A DNA stretch of 30,769 bases from an uncultured Lachnospiraceae bacterium (GCA_910586025.1 CAJUIO010000036.1:1-30769); one strand, 5' to 3'; shown: positions 1 through 9,155, counted from the first letter of the stretch. The notes: generated by a model from the letters alone, not told the origin. Translations and numbers: made by a program.

Positions 1-1
1 G

Positions 2-115
2 AGATATTATGAGGAGCAGGGAATTGAGCGCAAGGCGGCCATGAAGCTGGTGGCTCAGGACAGGGGAGTTTCCAGGAGGGATATCTATCAGTCGTTGCTA
101 TCGATGTTTTCATAA
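2..115 (+). CDS. rsmI: RsmI C-terminal end (16S rRNA 2'-O-ribose methyltransferase), partial
   Basis: Only the last 37 codons are inside the window. The reading frame that ends with TAA at 113-115 gives a tail containing KAAMKLVAQDRGVSRRDIYQ. This matches the conserved C-terminal helix of RsmI (YraL/YabC), which methylates the 2'-O of C1402 in 16S rRNA using S-adenosylmethionine. The call rests on the pattern of alternating Ala/Lys, then V-A-x-D-R-G-V-S-(R/K)-R-x-(I/V)-Y. The catalytic part lies upstream and cannot be checked. The last 28 bases overlap the 3' end of the convergent regulator gene on the other strand, and no terminator is visible between them. Confidence 0.8.
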   Translation, partial: RYYEEQGIERKAAMKLVAQDRGVSRRDIYQSLLSMFS

Positions 116-1272
116 ATATCGTTGTTCTGAAAGTCACGATAATATCGGATAACCATGTAAGAGAGGATAAAAACGGAATTTTCCTTGATCTCACTGATAG
201 GATATCCGATGATATTCTCAATTTTACTCAGCTTATTGTAAATTGTATTCCGATGCATAAAAGAATACTGTGCCGTCTGTGACAGGCTGGAGTTATTGAT
301 TAGAAAGGCGTAAAGAGTATCCAGAAGATCGGCGTTATGTGCTTTGTCATAGAGGTAAATCCTGACCACGTCCGGATGCGCCATATAGTAAAACTCGGCT
401 TGGTGATGGAGCTGGTCATATTGTCTGGCGCTCAGATGGATCAGATAGAGAGTATGGTACTGTGTAAACGAATAGATACGTTTGTGAGGACTGGGAAGGT
501 TGATTTTCAGGCCTAACTCCATAGAGGCGGAGGCAGTCAGATAAAGCGTGTAAAAATTTTCAGGTATGACGCCTACATAACTGATCCCGGCAAATAAATT
601 GAGACGGGCAAGCAGCATGGAGAAATTGCCATAGGATATCGAAAGCTGATCGCTGGCAAGCTCATCCTGAGAATACAGTATAATCCACTCGTTATGGTAG
701 TAGAAGAGATTAGTCCCTAAAAAGAAAGCAGAAAGGTTTTCATGAATCGTTCCTCTGCTTTCTTTATCTATTCCCGTATATTCCGGGCGAACAACAATGG
801 CGGCAAGAAAGATTTTAAGAGGATAAGGAAATCTTGACTGCCACTGGAGCATGGATTCATGATCGGGAATATTCTGTATGGAAATTGTGCGGAAAAAATC
901 GATCAGAATATGTTCCCCGTCCGGATGCGTGTAATTTGGGGAACCACATGTGATTCGGTCAAGCAATTGCAGCACGTCAAAAATTGACATATTTAGGAAG
1001 AGAACATTGATCCTGCGGTTAAAGCCGGATGGAATGTGATTATGGAATTCCAGTGTCGTGCAGATAAGATAGGTGCATTCATCAATTAAAATCCCGTCAT
1101 CTAAAAGCCGCATCCACTCATGATTGCGGCCGAGAAAAATACATTTTTTATGAAGCTCTACCGGAGTTGGATAGAAGAACAGAACACCCTCGGTGGTAGA
1201 AATCTCCGGCACCTTGAGAAAAGAATCCAGAATATAAGGAGCAAAATATTGTAAAAATAAGTCTGTCTTCAT
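88..1272 (-). CDS. PucR/CdaR-type transcriptional regulator with C-terminal HTH
   Basis: This 394-residue protein is probably the local transcription regulator. The last 75 residues resemble the PucR C-terminal helix-turn-helix (HTH_30 type). Residues 318-356 contain a TLYAFL segment, then SQTAQ, and then the signature MHRNTIYNKLSKIENIIG, close to the family pattern (H-R-N-T-x-x-Y-R-L-x-K-I). Residues 1-300 show no recognisable ligand domain; PucR-like proteins often carry poorly conserved sensory regions there. The ATG at 1270-1272 is preceded by AAGGAG at good distance and by an extended -10 box. It is divergent from the esterase/GH2 operon, so control of that operon is the natural inference. 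The inducer is unknown. Confidence 0.75.
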   Translation of the reverse strand: MKTDLFLQYFAPYILDSFLKVPEISTTEGVLFFYPTPVELHKKCIFLGRNHEWMRLLDDGILIDECTYLICTTLEFHNHIPSGFNRRINVLFLNMSIFDVLQLLDRITCGSPNYTHPDGEHILIDFFRTISIQNIPDHESMLQWQSRFPYPLKIFLAAIVVRPEYTGIDKESRGTIHENLSAFFLGTNLFYYHNEWIILYSQDELASDQLSISYGNFSMLLARLNLFAGISYVGVIPENFYTLYLTASASMELGLKINLPSPHKRIYSFTQYHTLYLIHLSARQYDQLHHQAEFYYMAHPDVVRIYLYDKAHNADLLDTLYAFLINNSSLSQTAQYSFMHRNTIYNKLSKIENIIGYPISEIKENSVFILSYMVIRYYRDFQNNDIYENIDSND

Positions 1273-1304
1273 GAATTTCTCCTTCTTAAATAATCTTAAT
1301 GAAT

Positions 1305-1313
1305 ATTATATCA
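1305..1313 (-). promoter_or_regulatory. Extended -10 promoter of the PucR-type regulator gene
   Basis: Read on the minus strand this is TGATATAAT, a perfect extended -10 element (TG-N-TATAAT). It lies about 33 bases upstream of the regulator's ATG. No good -35 box stands at 16-18 bases, which is acceptable for an extended -10 promoter. The call is by motif only. Confidence 0.5.
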
Positions 1314-1359
1314 TTTTAATTTAATTTTCACACTAAAACAATGGAAAAGAAAACAGGAA

Positions 1360-1385
1360 TGTGCATTATGCACAATTATTGTGCA
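1360..1385. promoter_or_regulatory. Two overlapping palindromes, candidate operator between divergent promoters
   Basis: TGTGCATTATGCACA (1360-1374) is a perfect 15-base palindrome. TGCACAATTATTGTGCA (1369-1385) is a perfect 17-base palindrome sharing its left arm with the first one's right arm. The pair sits in the spacer between the divergent regulator and the esterase operon, about 36 bases upstream of the operon's -35 box. This is a typical place for an activator. The neighbouring PucR-like protein is the obvious candidate binder, but that is inference. Confidence 0.5.
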
Positions 1386-1420
1386 GTGTTCACACAAATA
1401 TAGAAAAGTTGACTAAAATA

Positions 1421-1449
1421 TTGATTTAAAGATGAAAACAAAATAGAAT
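1421..1449 (+). promoter_or_regulatory. Sigma-A-type promoter of the esterase/GH2 operon
   Basis: The -35 box TTGATT (1421-1426) and the -10 box TAGAAT (1444-1449) are separated by 17 bases. Transcription would begin near 1456, leaving a leader of about 75 bases before the first esterase. It is the best promoter match in the 258-base divergent spacer on this strand. Confidence 0.5.
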
Positions 1450-1530
1450 AATCCCATAAAGCTTACGAATGTAGGGCCCGACAGGAGAAGCCTATCAAAC
1501 AGCGTAGCTGTATCAATAAGGGGGGATGAC

Positions 1531-2319
1531 ATGGCGGTTGTACAATTTGAATTTCTATCGCAGATTTTGGGTGAGGTTACAAATGTGGCGATTGCGATTC
1601 CAATGTCGAAAGCCGGATGTGAACTGGCTGCAGGCGGCAGCAAGTTTAAGGTTATTTATCTTTTGCATGGCGGCGGAGATGACTGTAATGTTTTTTTAAG
1701 AAACACAAGTATTGAAAGGTACAGCCGGCAGGGGAATTTTGCAGTCATTATGCCAGAGGTGCGCAACAGCTATTATTGTGATATGAGATACGGACTGCGT
1801 TTTTTTGCTTACTTGAGTGAAGAACTCCCCAGGGTGATAGAAAATCTGTTTCCGATTTCGGCAAAAAGGCAAGATCGTTTTGTTATGGGAAATTCTATGG
1901 GAGCGCAGGGCGCAATTAAATGGGCTTTAAAAAAACCGGAGTTTTTTGGTGCAGTGGCTGGGCTGTCCGGAATGGGGGATCTGGAGGATCTTGGATTTGG
2001 GGATCGGTTTGAAAGCCGTAATCCTGCCTGTGCGTTTATCGCAGCTTATAAGAGCCTTGAGGATTACAGGGGGAGCGAAGAGGATATAAGGCACCTGGCT
2101 GCAGGACTCGTGGATTCGGGAAAGGAAATACCACGGATTTTTTCCTGCTGCGGTACGGAGGATTTTACTTTTGACGGCTGTGTAAAGTTTGTGGAGTATG
2201 CAAGACAGATCGGGCTGCCGGTTACCTTTGAGACAGGGCCGGGCGCACATACCTTTGATTTTTGGGATTCCTGGATACGTTATGTGGTGCGCTGGTTTGG
2301 ACTAGGGGAGGTGAGCTGA
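1531..2319 (+). CDS. EstA/esterase-D-like alpha/beta hydrolase, first copy
   Basis: This 262-residue protein is a predicted serine esterase of the esterase-D/tributyrin-esterase (EstA) family. Members hydrolyse short-chain esters and include acetyl- and feruloyl-esterases on sugars. It shows the oxyanion-loop motif LLHGGG near residue 45, a nucleophile elbow GNSMGA (Ser122), an acid in GTED (Asp211) and the catalytic His240 in GAHTFDFW. The elbow GNSMGA differs from the usual GLSMGG of the second copy. There is no signal peptide, so the protein is cytoplasmic. The ATG at 1531 has an AAGGGGGG ribosome site 5 bases upstream. The stop overlaps the next start (TGATG), which implies coupled translation. 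The substrate is not readable from the sequence. Confidence 0.8.
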   Translation: MAVVQFEFLSQILGEVTNVAIAIPMSKAGCELAAGGSKFKVIYLLHGGGDDCNVFLRNTSIERYSRQGNFAVIMPEVRNSYYCDMRYGLRFFAYLSEELPRVIENLFPISAKRQDRFVMGNSMGAQGAIKWALKKPEFFGAVAGLSGMGDLEDLGFGDRFESRNPACAFIAAYKSLEDYRGSEEDIRHLAAGLVDSGKEIPRIFSCCGTEDFTFDGCVKFVEYARQIGLPVTFETGPGAHTFDFWDSWIRYVVRWFGLGEVS

Positions 2320-3134
2320 TGGCGTTGATAAGATGTGGTTTCTTCTCGGAGATCATAGGATATCAAACGAATATAAATGTAATTCTGCCCTTTGAAAAAT
2401 GTAGGTTTCTGGATGGCACACCCAATGTAAAGAAACGTTTTCCGGTTTTGTATCTTTTGCACGGGGGCGGGGGAAATCAGGATGACTGGATTCGTTACAG
2501 TTCGATTGAGAGATATGCGGAGCAGTATAAAATAGCTGTGGTAATGCCGGATGTGAGCGGCAACAGCTTTTATGCGGACATGGCGCATGGTTATCCCTAT
2601 TTTACCTATCTGACAGAGGAGCTCCCGGGGCTCGTGGAGAGTTATTTTCCCATCGGCGGATGCCGGGAAAAGCGTTTTGTGGCCGGCCTTTCCATGGGAG
2701 GCTACGGAAGTCTTAAATGGGGGCTGTGCAGACCGGAATTTTTCGGTTATGCGGCAAGCTTTTCCGGGGCGTCGCTGATTATGGAGATGCTTGAGGAGAT
2801 GGATCCGAAGCTGGAGTGGGGTGATGATGAGAACAATGTTGTCGTTCGAAACTGGGGAAGTCTGGAAGCCCTTGCGGGCAGCCAAAGCGATACTGCATTT
2901 TTGCTGGAGCGGGCCGCTTCCATGAAGGAACGACTACCCAAATTATATGTGGCAATCGGAACCGAGGATTTTTCTTATAAGTATACTAAGAGATTTATGG
3001 ATTATGCCCGGAAGCTTGGATTGGATATTTACTATGAAGAGGGGCCGGGAGAACATGACTGGGATTTCTGGGATCCATGTATTCGGAAATTTATCGGCAT
3101 GTATGCAGAAGCTTATTGTGAATGGATGTTGTAA
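2319..3134 (+). CDS. EstA/esterase-D-like alpha/beta hydrolase, second copy
   Basis: This 271-residue protein is a tandem paralogue of the preceding esterase. It keeps the whole set of motifs: LLHGGGGNQDDW near residue 46, the elbow GLSMGGYGS with Ser125, GTEDF with Asp217, and His246 in GEHDWDFWD. The start is taken at the ATG at 2319, which overlaps the previous stop by one base and follows GGGGAGG by 7 bases; an upstream in-frame ATG at 2262 lies inside the previous gene and has no ribosome site. It has no signal peptide. It probably removes acetyl or other short acyl groups from the imported sugar. Family membership is secure; the substrate is inference. Confidence 0.82.
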   Translation: MALIRCGFFSEIIGYQTNINVILPFEKCRFLDGTPNVKKRFPVLYLLHGGGGNQDDWIRYSSIERYAEQYKIAVVMPDVSGNSFYADMAHGYPYFTYLTEELPGLVESYFPIGGCREKRFVAGLSMGGYGSLKWGLCRPEFFGYAASFSGASLIMEMLEEMDPKLEWGDDENNVVVRNWGSLEALAGSQSDTAFLLERAASMKERLPKLYVAIGTEDFSYKYTKRFMDYARKLGLDIYYEEGPGEHDWDFWDPCIRKFIGMYAEAYCEWML

Positions 3135-3147
3135 AGGAGGAACAGAT

Positions 3148-4803
3148 ATGAAGAAATGGTTATCCTGTTTATTGGCAGCGATGCTTATTGTTATAAGTTT
3201 TGCAGGCTGCGGCGGATCCGCAGATCAGATGTCCAAGGATACGGACAGCGGTGTGCCCGCAGGCGGTAACGAGGCGGCGAGCGGAGAAACTACAGCAGAT
3301 ACAGAAAATAAGGACGTTCTGACAGGACTTCCTGAAACCCTCATGGATGGGGAGGTTAAGGCAGCGCCGGAAATGTATCCTAACGTGGATTTCAGTAAAG
3401 CAGGGACAGTGCATCTTTATATGATCGGCGATACGCCGCAGGACTGGGACAGGATCCTTGCGGAAATTAATGCTTATCTGGAACCATTTAATACGACACT
3501 GGAAACCGTGATTATCAGCTGGGCGGATATGGGAACAATGTACTCTCTGTCTCTGGCAGGCGGAGAAGAGATCGATCTTGTTTATACGGCTCCATGGTGT
3601 TATATGTACACGGAAGCGGCAAAGGGCTCCTTCTATGCTATGGATCGCAGTTTTATTTCACAGAATATGCCTCTGACAGATAAATATCAGGCGGAAACCA
3701 GCTATGCCGAGGCGACTGTTGACGGTAAGATTATTGCGATTCCCAGTAATCTGGAAAAGGCGGACACCAAGATAGTGGCAATCCGCCAGGATCTGGCCGA
3801 GAAGCACGGGATTGAGAAGCTGGAAAACTGGGATGACTATATGAACTTCATGCTGACTATGGCGGAAAAGGAGACACCGGAATCCGGTATTCTCGCACAG
3901 GCATCTTCCGGAAACAATGCGGAATTGTGGGAGGTATATCGTCAGCAGTATGACATGTTCTATCTGCTTAAGGATAATAATCTGCATTATCAGTATCAAT
4001 ACAAGGAGGGGGAGATTCCCTCTGTAGAGGATATTGAGCTTTGCTGGAATTCCGAAGCCTTCCTGAATTTTGCAAAGGATATGAAAACGCTGGCGGATGC
4101 AGGATGCTGGTCTCGGGGCGCTCTTTCGGGAACAGTTTCCGACGATGACGCTTTCGGCGCACTGCAGGGAGCTTCCATTGCGTGGAACGGCACAGTATTT
4201 AATTATATGAGAATGGCTGAGAAGAACGAGGGCGTTAAGTGCATGGCTTATGATCTTACGAAGGACCATCTGGTATCCTGTGAGGAATTTAACAATAACG
4301 ATATGGCAATCGCCACTGCGACCAAGGATCCTTATCGGTCGGCCATGGTGCTGGATATTCTGAAGATGGATACGTATGTGAACCGTCTGCTTACACTGGG
4401 AATTGAGAATGATCATTATACGATCAACGGCTATGAGTATACAAGAGGAGCGAATGCGGAGGCATATGCACCCAACTCCGTTTCGGCATCCTGGGGTGTA
4501 AATAACGGTATATATGAGGAAAACGGAGTGGAAGCCAGGGAAAAAGAGATGGTGGATTCCTGGGAGCCCAGGATCACATCCAACCCCACTGTGACATTTG
4601 TATTCAATGATAAGGAAGTGACGGATTACGCATCGGCATGCAAGGCCGTGATGGGCGATTATATACCCTCTCTTCAGCTGGGCCTGGTTGACGATGTGGA
4701 GGCTTATCTGGCGGAGATGAATGCGAAGCTGGAGGAGGCCGGAATTGCGAAGATCGAGGAAGAGCTGTTCAGGCAGTATACGGAATGGGCTGCTACCCGT
4801 TGA
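3148..4803 (+). CDS. ABC sugar importer, lipoprotein substrate-binding protein (LplA/YtcQ type)
   Basis: This 551-residue extracytoplasmic binding protein belongs to the large DUF3502-type class found with LplB/YtcP permeases. The N-terminus MKKWLSCLLAAMLIVISFAG is a lipoprotein signal followed by Cys21. An acidic, Ser/Gly-rich linker to about residue 60 would tether the protein to the membrane. The C-terminal segment IAKIEEELFRQYTEW is typical of the class. An AAGGAGG site 7 bases before the ATG fixes the start at 3148. An intrinsic terminator follows immediately, so this gene is probably made in excess over the permeases. The family imports oligosaccharides; the ligand here is unknown, though neighbouring esterases suggest an acylated sugar. 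Confidence 0.85.
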   Translation: MKKWLSCLLAAMLIVISFAGCGGSADQMSKDTDSGVPAGGNEAASGETTADTENKDVLTGLPETLMDGEVKAAPEMYPNVDFSKAGTVHLYMIGDTPQDWDRILAEINAYLEPFNTTLETVIISWADMGTMYSLSLAGGEEIDLVYTAPWCYMYTEAAKGSFYAMDRSFISQNMPLTDKYQAETSYAEATVDGKIIAIPSNLEKADTKIVAIRQDLAEKHGIEKLENWDDYMNFMLTMAEKETPESGILAQASSGNNAELWEVYRQQYDMFYLLKDNNLHYQYQYKEGEIPSVEDIELCWNSEAFLNFAKDMKTLADAGCWSRGALSGTVSDDDAFGALQGASIAWNGTVFNYMRMAEKNEGVKCMAYDLTKDHLVSCEEFNNNDMAIATATKDPYRSAMVLDILKMDTYVNRLLTLGIENDHYTINGYEYTRGANAEAYAPNSVSASWGVNNGIYEENGVEAREKEMVDSWEPRITSNPTVTFVFNDKEVTDYASACKAVMGDYIPSLQLGLVDDVEAYLAEMNAKLEEAGIAKIEEELFRQYTEWAATR

Positions 4804-4814
4804 GTGACAGAGTG

Positions 4815-4846
4815 AAAAATGGCGGCCAGGCCGCCATTTTTCTTTC
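4815..4846 (+). terminator. Intrinsic terminator/attenuator after the first binding-protein gene
   Basis: A nearly perfect hairpin has a left arm AAAAATGGCGGCC and a right arm GGCCGCCATTTTT, then TCTTTC. It begins 12 bases after the stop codon and lies before the permease genes. It probably ends most transcripts after the binding-protein gene and lets a fraction read through. Confidence 0.85.
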
Positions 4847-4874
4847 AGAGGTTTTGGAAAGGAGGATGCTTTTT

Positions 4875-5819
4875 ATGGGGCGTAACAAAAAAGTTAAAGT
4901 GGCAAAACCGCCGTTTTTTAAGGTGGTAAGACGGCACTGGATGCTTCTTCTGATGCTGATGCCGGCCATTGTATATGTGATTGTGTTTTCTTATATACCG
5001 ATGACGGGCGTGGTTCTGGCTTTTAAGAAGTATAATTATAATGGGGGGATTTATTTTTCTCCATGGAACGGACTGAATAATTTCAAGGCTCTGATGATTT
5101 CCGGAAAGCTGGGGATGGTCACCCGGAATACGATTCTGTATAATATCGTGTTTATCACGATGGGGGTGATTCTGGAAATGGGAATGGCGATTCTGATCAA
5201 TGAGATTCGCTGCAAGGTTTTTAAAAAGACTGCGCAGTCCTTCATGTTTCTGCCCTACTTTATCAGCTGGGTGGTAGCGGGCGCTATCGTTTACAACGTG
5301 TTTAACTTTGAGCGCGGCGTGGCCAACCATATAATCACCGGTCTTGGTTCGGAGCCCTTCGACCTTTACAATTCGCCGGGCGCATGGCCGTTTCTGCTCG
5401 TTTTCCTGAAGGCGTGGAAGCAGACGGGATACGGCTCGGTTGTTTATCTGGCGGCTATCACCTCCATGGATCAGGAGATGTTTGAGGCGGCTTCTCTGGA
5501 CGGTGCAAGCGCATGGCAGAAGATACGTTATCTGACCATTCCCTCGCTGATCCCCACCATGATGATTCTGGTACTGCTGGCAATAGGGAATATATTCCGG
5601 GGCGACTTCGGACTGTTCTACCAGACTGTCAGAAGCAGCGCACTGCTTGAGCCGGTGACGGACGTTATCGACACGTATGTGTTCCGGCTTCTGATTTCCT
5701 CCGGCGATGTGGGCGTGTCGGCGGCGGCGGGATTCTATCAGTCTGTGCTCTGTTTCATTACGATCATGTGTGCAAACGGACTGGTAAAAAAATACAACCC
5801 GGATTATGCGCTGTATTAA
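4875..5819 (+). CDS. ABC sugar importer permease, LplB type
   Basis: This 314-residue integral membrane protein is one of two permeases of the first importer. It shows the LplB-type beginning (positively charged, then HWMLLLMLMPAIVYVIVFSY, residues 21-40), about six hydrophobic segments, and the cytoplasmic EAA loop EAASLDGASAWQKI from residue 204, which docks with the ATPase. The C-terminus NPDYALY is typical. The start at 4875 has AGGAGG 9 bases upstream; the ATG at 4866 touches the ribosome site and is unlikely. No importer ATPase lies in this operon, so a shared MsmX/MsiK-type ATPase is inferred. Confidence 0.87.
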   Translation: MGRNKKVKVAKPPFFKVVRRHWMLLLMLMPAIVYVIVFSYIPMTGVVLAFKKYNYNGGIYFSPWNGLNNFKALMISGKLGMVTRNTILYNIVFITMGVILEMGMAILINEIRCKVFKKTAQSFMFLPYFISWVVAGAIVYNVFNFERGVANHIITGLGSEPFDLYNSPGAWPFLLVFLKAWKQTGYGSVVYLAAITSMDQEMFEAASLDGASAWQKIRYLTIPSLIPTMMILVLLAIGNIFRGDFGLFYQTVRSSALLEPVTDVIDTYVFRLLISSGDVGVSAAAGFYQSVLCFITIMCANGLVKKYNPDYALY

Positions 5820-5832
5820 GGGAGGGGTGAGC

Positions 5833-6756
5833 ATGAGAAAAAGTAGAAATATAGTAAGAACCGGTAAAAAGGTACGCCTTGGCGCGGATGTAATCTCCGT
5901 AAATATTCTTGCTTATGTGGTGGTAGGAGCGTTTGCAATCGTATGCCTTGTACCCTTTTATCTGATTATCGTAGCGTCCTTTACTCCGGAAACTTCACTG
6001 ATCAAAAACGGATATCCCATCTTCCCCACAGGAGAATTCAGTTTGGAAAGCTATGGGCTGTGCCTTAAAAATCCGGTACAGATTCTCTGGGCTTACGGGA
6101 CGACCATGGGAGTGACGCTGGCTGGAACCTGTCTGGCGGTAATCATGTCCACAATGACGGGGTATGTGCTTTCCAGAAAGGATTTTCCGTGGAGAAACAA
6201 ATTTGCATTTTTTTTCTTTTTTACCACACTGTTCAGCGGAGGACTGGTACCGACCTATATGCTCTGTATCCGTTATCTGCACTTTAAAAACAATTATCTG
6301 GCGCTGATTCTGCCCATGATGTTTTCCGTATGGAATATGATTATTGCAAAATCTTTTATGGCCGGAATACCGGATTCGATTTCGGAATCTGCCAAAATGG
6401 ACGGCGCAAATGATTTCCTCATCTATGTCAGACTGATTCTGCCGCTTTCCAAGCCGCTCATTGCAACGCTGGGTCTTTTCTCGGCGCTGGCATACTGGAA
6501 TGATTGGTACAACAGTATGTTATATATTACGGATGAAGAAAAATTTATGCTGCAGTATTATCTGCAGAGAATGCTGGGGAGTGCAGAGGCCATGCGTCTG
6601 GTAGCGGAAAAATCCGGCATGCCGATTACCACTGTGCCACTGGAGAGCATGAAGATGGCTATGACCGTGATCGCAACCGGACCGATCGTATTGCTGTACC
6701 CGTTTGTACAGCGGTATTTTGTCAAGGGTATGACGATTGGAGCCGTGAAGGGATAA
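5833..6756 (+). CDS. ABC sugar importer permease, YtcP type
   Basis: This 307-residue protein is the second permease of the first importer. It has an EAA-loop variant ESAKMDGANDFLIYVRLILP beginning at Glu185, and it ends with the family signature VKGMTIGAVKG. About six membrane segments are visible, starting near residue 25. The ATG at 5833 follows GGGAGGGG by 5 bases; the upstream in-frame ATG at 5806 lies inside the previous gene. It pairs with the LplB-type permease to form the channel for the binding protein encoded upstream. Confidence 0.87.
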   Translation: MRKSRNIVRTGKKVRLGADVISVNILAYVVVGAFAIVCLVPFYLIIVASFTPETSLIKNGYPIFPTGEFSLESYGLCLKNPVQILWAYGTTMGVTLAGTCLAVIMSTMTGYVLSRKDFPWRNKFAFFFFFTTLFSGGLVPTYMLCIRYLHFKNNYLALILPMMFSVWNMIIAKSFMAGIPDSISESAKMDGANDFLIYVRLILPLSKPLIATLGLFSALAYWNDWYNSMLYITDEEKFMLQYYLQRMLGSAEAMRLVAEKSGMPITTVPLESMKMAMTVIATGPIVLLYPFVQRYFVKGMTIGAVKG

Positions 6757-6776
6757 GGAAATGAAGGGAGAAAATT

Positions 6777-9155
6777 ATGCGTAATATTACCAATTTTAAC
6801 AGAGACTGGTTATTTTTGCTTGAGGATAAAGCGGAGTTTGCGAAGGAGGGGATAGAGGAGGGTGCGTTTCGAAGGCTGTCTCTGCCGCATGACTGGAGCG
6901 TGGATTATCCGCCGGAGGAGACAGAAGCCACCGGAGGAGGCGGGGGATACGGAAAATCCGGCACGGCCTGGTATCGAAAGCATTTTATGCTGGATGGGAT
7001 TGCAGAGGATGAGAAGCTCTACCTTTATTTTGAGGGGATCTATATGGATTCCACTATATATATTAACGGGATGAAAGCGGGCGGACACGGGTACGGCTAC
7101 ACCTCCTTCTATGTGGACATCAGCAGTTTTGTTAGAGAGGGAGAAAATCTGGCGGCGGTGAGGGTCAACAACAGTCTGGTGCCGAACTCAAGGTGGTACA
7201 GCGGATCCGGTATTTATCGGGATGTATATCTGGTGCGGACAAATGAGGTGCATTTTGACCATTTTGGTGTCAGGTGTGCCACGAACGGCCTTTATCCGGA
7301 ACAGGATATGGCTTCGCTGCAGATTCGGTCAAGAGTGAGAAATGATTCAGAAAAGCCGGTAAATACAGGCGTGCTGCATAAGGTTTATGACAGCGACGGC
7401 AGGATGGTCTCCGTCTCGGGCACGGCGCTGAGTCTGGGGGCAGGCGAAACCGGCGACTGCATGGTGAGGCCGAATGTGGAAGCGCCGCATCTCTGGACGG
7501 ATGAGGATCCATATCTGTATACGCTGGTGAGTACGGTGATAGCGGATGGAAAGGAAACCGATTCCGTCACATGCCGGATCGGAATCCGAACAGCCTGCTT
7601 TGATTCGGAGAAAGGGTTTCTGCTCAATGGAAAGACTGTGAAGATCAAGGGCATGTGCCTTCATCATGACTGCGGACTGACCGGTGCGGTGGGGCTGCGG
7701 GAAAGCTGGGAGAGAAGATTAAAAACGTTGAAGGATATGGGGTGCAACGGTATCCGCTGTTCTCATAATCCCCCGGCTCCGGTTCTCCTTGACCTTTGCG
7801 ACGAGCTGGGATTTCTGGTTATGGACGAGGCCTTTGACGAGTGGCTTCTGGCAAAGAATAAGACGGACAACTACTATTCGGAAGCTCTGGCTTACGGTTC
7901 TAGCATGTTTTTTGACCGTCATGCGAAGGAAGATCTGACTGCCATGCTTCGACGGGATTTTAATCATCCTTCGGTTGTGATCTGGAGCATTGGCAACGAA
8001 ATTCCGGAGCAGTCTTCTCTTGACGGGGTAAAGCTTCTTAAGTATTTGCAGGATATCTGCCACGAGGAGGATTCCGGGCGCATGGTGACCTCGGCCTGTG
8101 ATAATATTGCGGCGGTGGAATCGATTCGAACACTGCGGGAATTTGAAAACGCACTGGACGTGGTTGGATATAATTATGTGGGACGCTGGAGGGAGCGTGC
8201 GGAGACCTTTTACGAGGAGGATCGTACAGCGTATCCGCAGCGCCGTATGATCGGTACGGAGAATCCATCCGCCGGAGGGGTCAGAGGAGATTATTCTCTG
8301 GACGGAGGATTCCGGAATTATGTGTGTGCCACGCTTCACCACGAAGCACTGTGGAGATATACGGCCAGCCATGATTTCGTATCCGGGGATTATCTCTGGA
8401 CCGGAATTGATTATCTGGGAGAAACCCGCTGGCCCAGAAGGGGAGCACCTTGCGGGCCTATTGATACGGCAGGATTTAAGAAGGATACCTATTACTACTT
8501 CCGTTCGATCTGGAATACAAAGGAAATTACACTGCATCTGGCTCCTCACTGGAATTTTGAGGGACAGGAAGGATGTTATAAGCAGGTAGTCTGCTATACC
8601 AACTGTGATGAGGTAAAGCTCTATATAAACGGTAAATTTGTCGGAAGCAGAGGATACCGCTGCCCCCGGTACGGTGCGGTTCGAGCATGGAATGAAGGAT
8701 TTTTTACTTATGCAACCACGAATGACCTTCATCTAGTCTGGGATGTGATGTATGAACCCGGTATCCTGAGAGCAGAAGGCTATAAAAATGGGCAACTGGC
8801 AGCGGTTAAGGAGGTATGCACAACGCAAAAGGCGGAAAGGCTGACATTTGAGTGCTATGATTCGGATATAAAAGCCGGAAAGCTGGTACAAATCGAGCTG
8901 TCGGCAAGAGATGCAGAGGGAAGATTTGTGCCTGATGCCTGCCCTGTGATTTCCTGCCATGTGGAAGGTCCGGCCCGTCTTGTGGGAATGGACGGAGGAG
9001 ATCTGATGGACCTGTCCCTGTATGCCAGTCCGGAAAGGCGGATGTTTAACGGGCTTTTGCTTGCAGCCTTCATGCCTGAGGCGGAGGGGGAGATTAAGAT
9101 TACATTCACAGCGGAAGGCGGCCTGAAAGGAGAAGTATGTATATTCGCAAATTAA
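6777..9155 (+). CDS. Family 2 glycoside hydrolase (beta-galactosidase-like)
   Basis: This 792-residue retaining beta-glycosidase is predicted to cleave a beta-linked sugar in the cytoplasm. The N-terminal sugar-binding domain begins with NFNRDW. The barrel carries IRCSHNPPAP, then the acid/base Glu408 in WSIGNE and the probable nucleophile Glu495 in MIGTE. The segment GIDYLGETRWPRRG and the later CYTNCDEVKLYINGK segment (DUF4982-like) place it in the approximately 800-residue beta-galactosidase subgroup. Beta-glucuronidase or another GH2 activity cannot be excluded by eye. There is no signal peptide. Its last 19 bases overlap the start of the following esterase gene, so the two are probably translated together. 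Confidence 0.85.
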   Translation: MRNITNFNRDWLFLLEDKAEFAKEGIEEGAFRRLSLPHDWSVDYPPEETEATGGGGGYGKSGTAWYRKHFMLDGIAEDEKLYLYFEGIYMDSTIYINGMKAGGHGYGYTSFYVDISSFVREGENLAAVRVNNSLVPNSRWYSGSGIYRDVYLVRTNEVHFDHFGVRCATNGLYPEQDMASLQIRSRVRNDSEKPVNTGVLHKVYDSDGRMVSVSGTALSLGAGETGDCMVRPNVEAPHLWTDEDPYLYTLVSTVIADGKETDSVTCRIGIRTACFDSEKGFLLNGKTVKIKGMCLHHDCGLTGAVGLRESWERRLKTLKDMGCNGIRCSHNPPAPVLLDLCDELGFLVMDEAFDEWLLAKNKTDNYYSEALAYGSSMFFDRHAKEDLTAMLRRDFNHPSVVIWSIGNEIPEQSSLDGVKLLKYLQDICHEEDSGRMVTSACDNIAAVESIRTLREFENALDVVGYNYVGRWRERAETFYEEDRTAYPQRRMIGTENPSAGGVRGDYSLDGGFRNYVCATLHHEALWRYTASHDFVSGDYLWTGIDYLGETRWPRRGAPCGPIDTAGFKKDTYYYFRSIWNTKEITLHLAPHWNFEGQEGCYKQVVCYTNCDEVKLYINGKFVGSRGYRCPRYGAVRAWNEGFFTYATTNDLHLVWDVMYEPGILRAEGYKNGQLAAVKEVCTTQKAERLTFECYDSDIKAGKLVQIELSARDAEGRFVPDACPVISCHVEGPARLVGMDGGDLMDLSLYASPERRMFNGLLLAAFMPEAEGEIKITFTAEGGLKGEVCIFAN

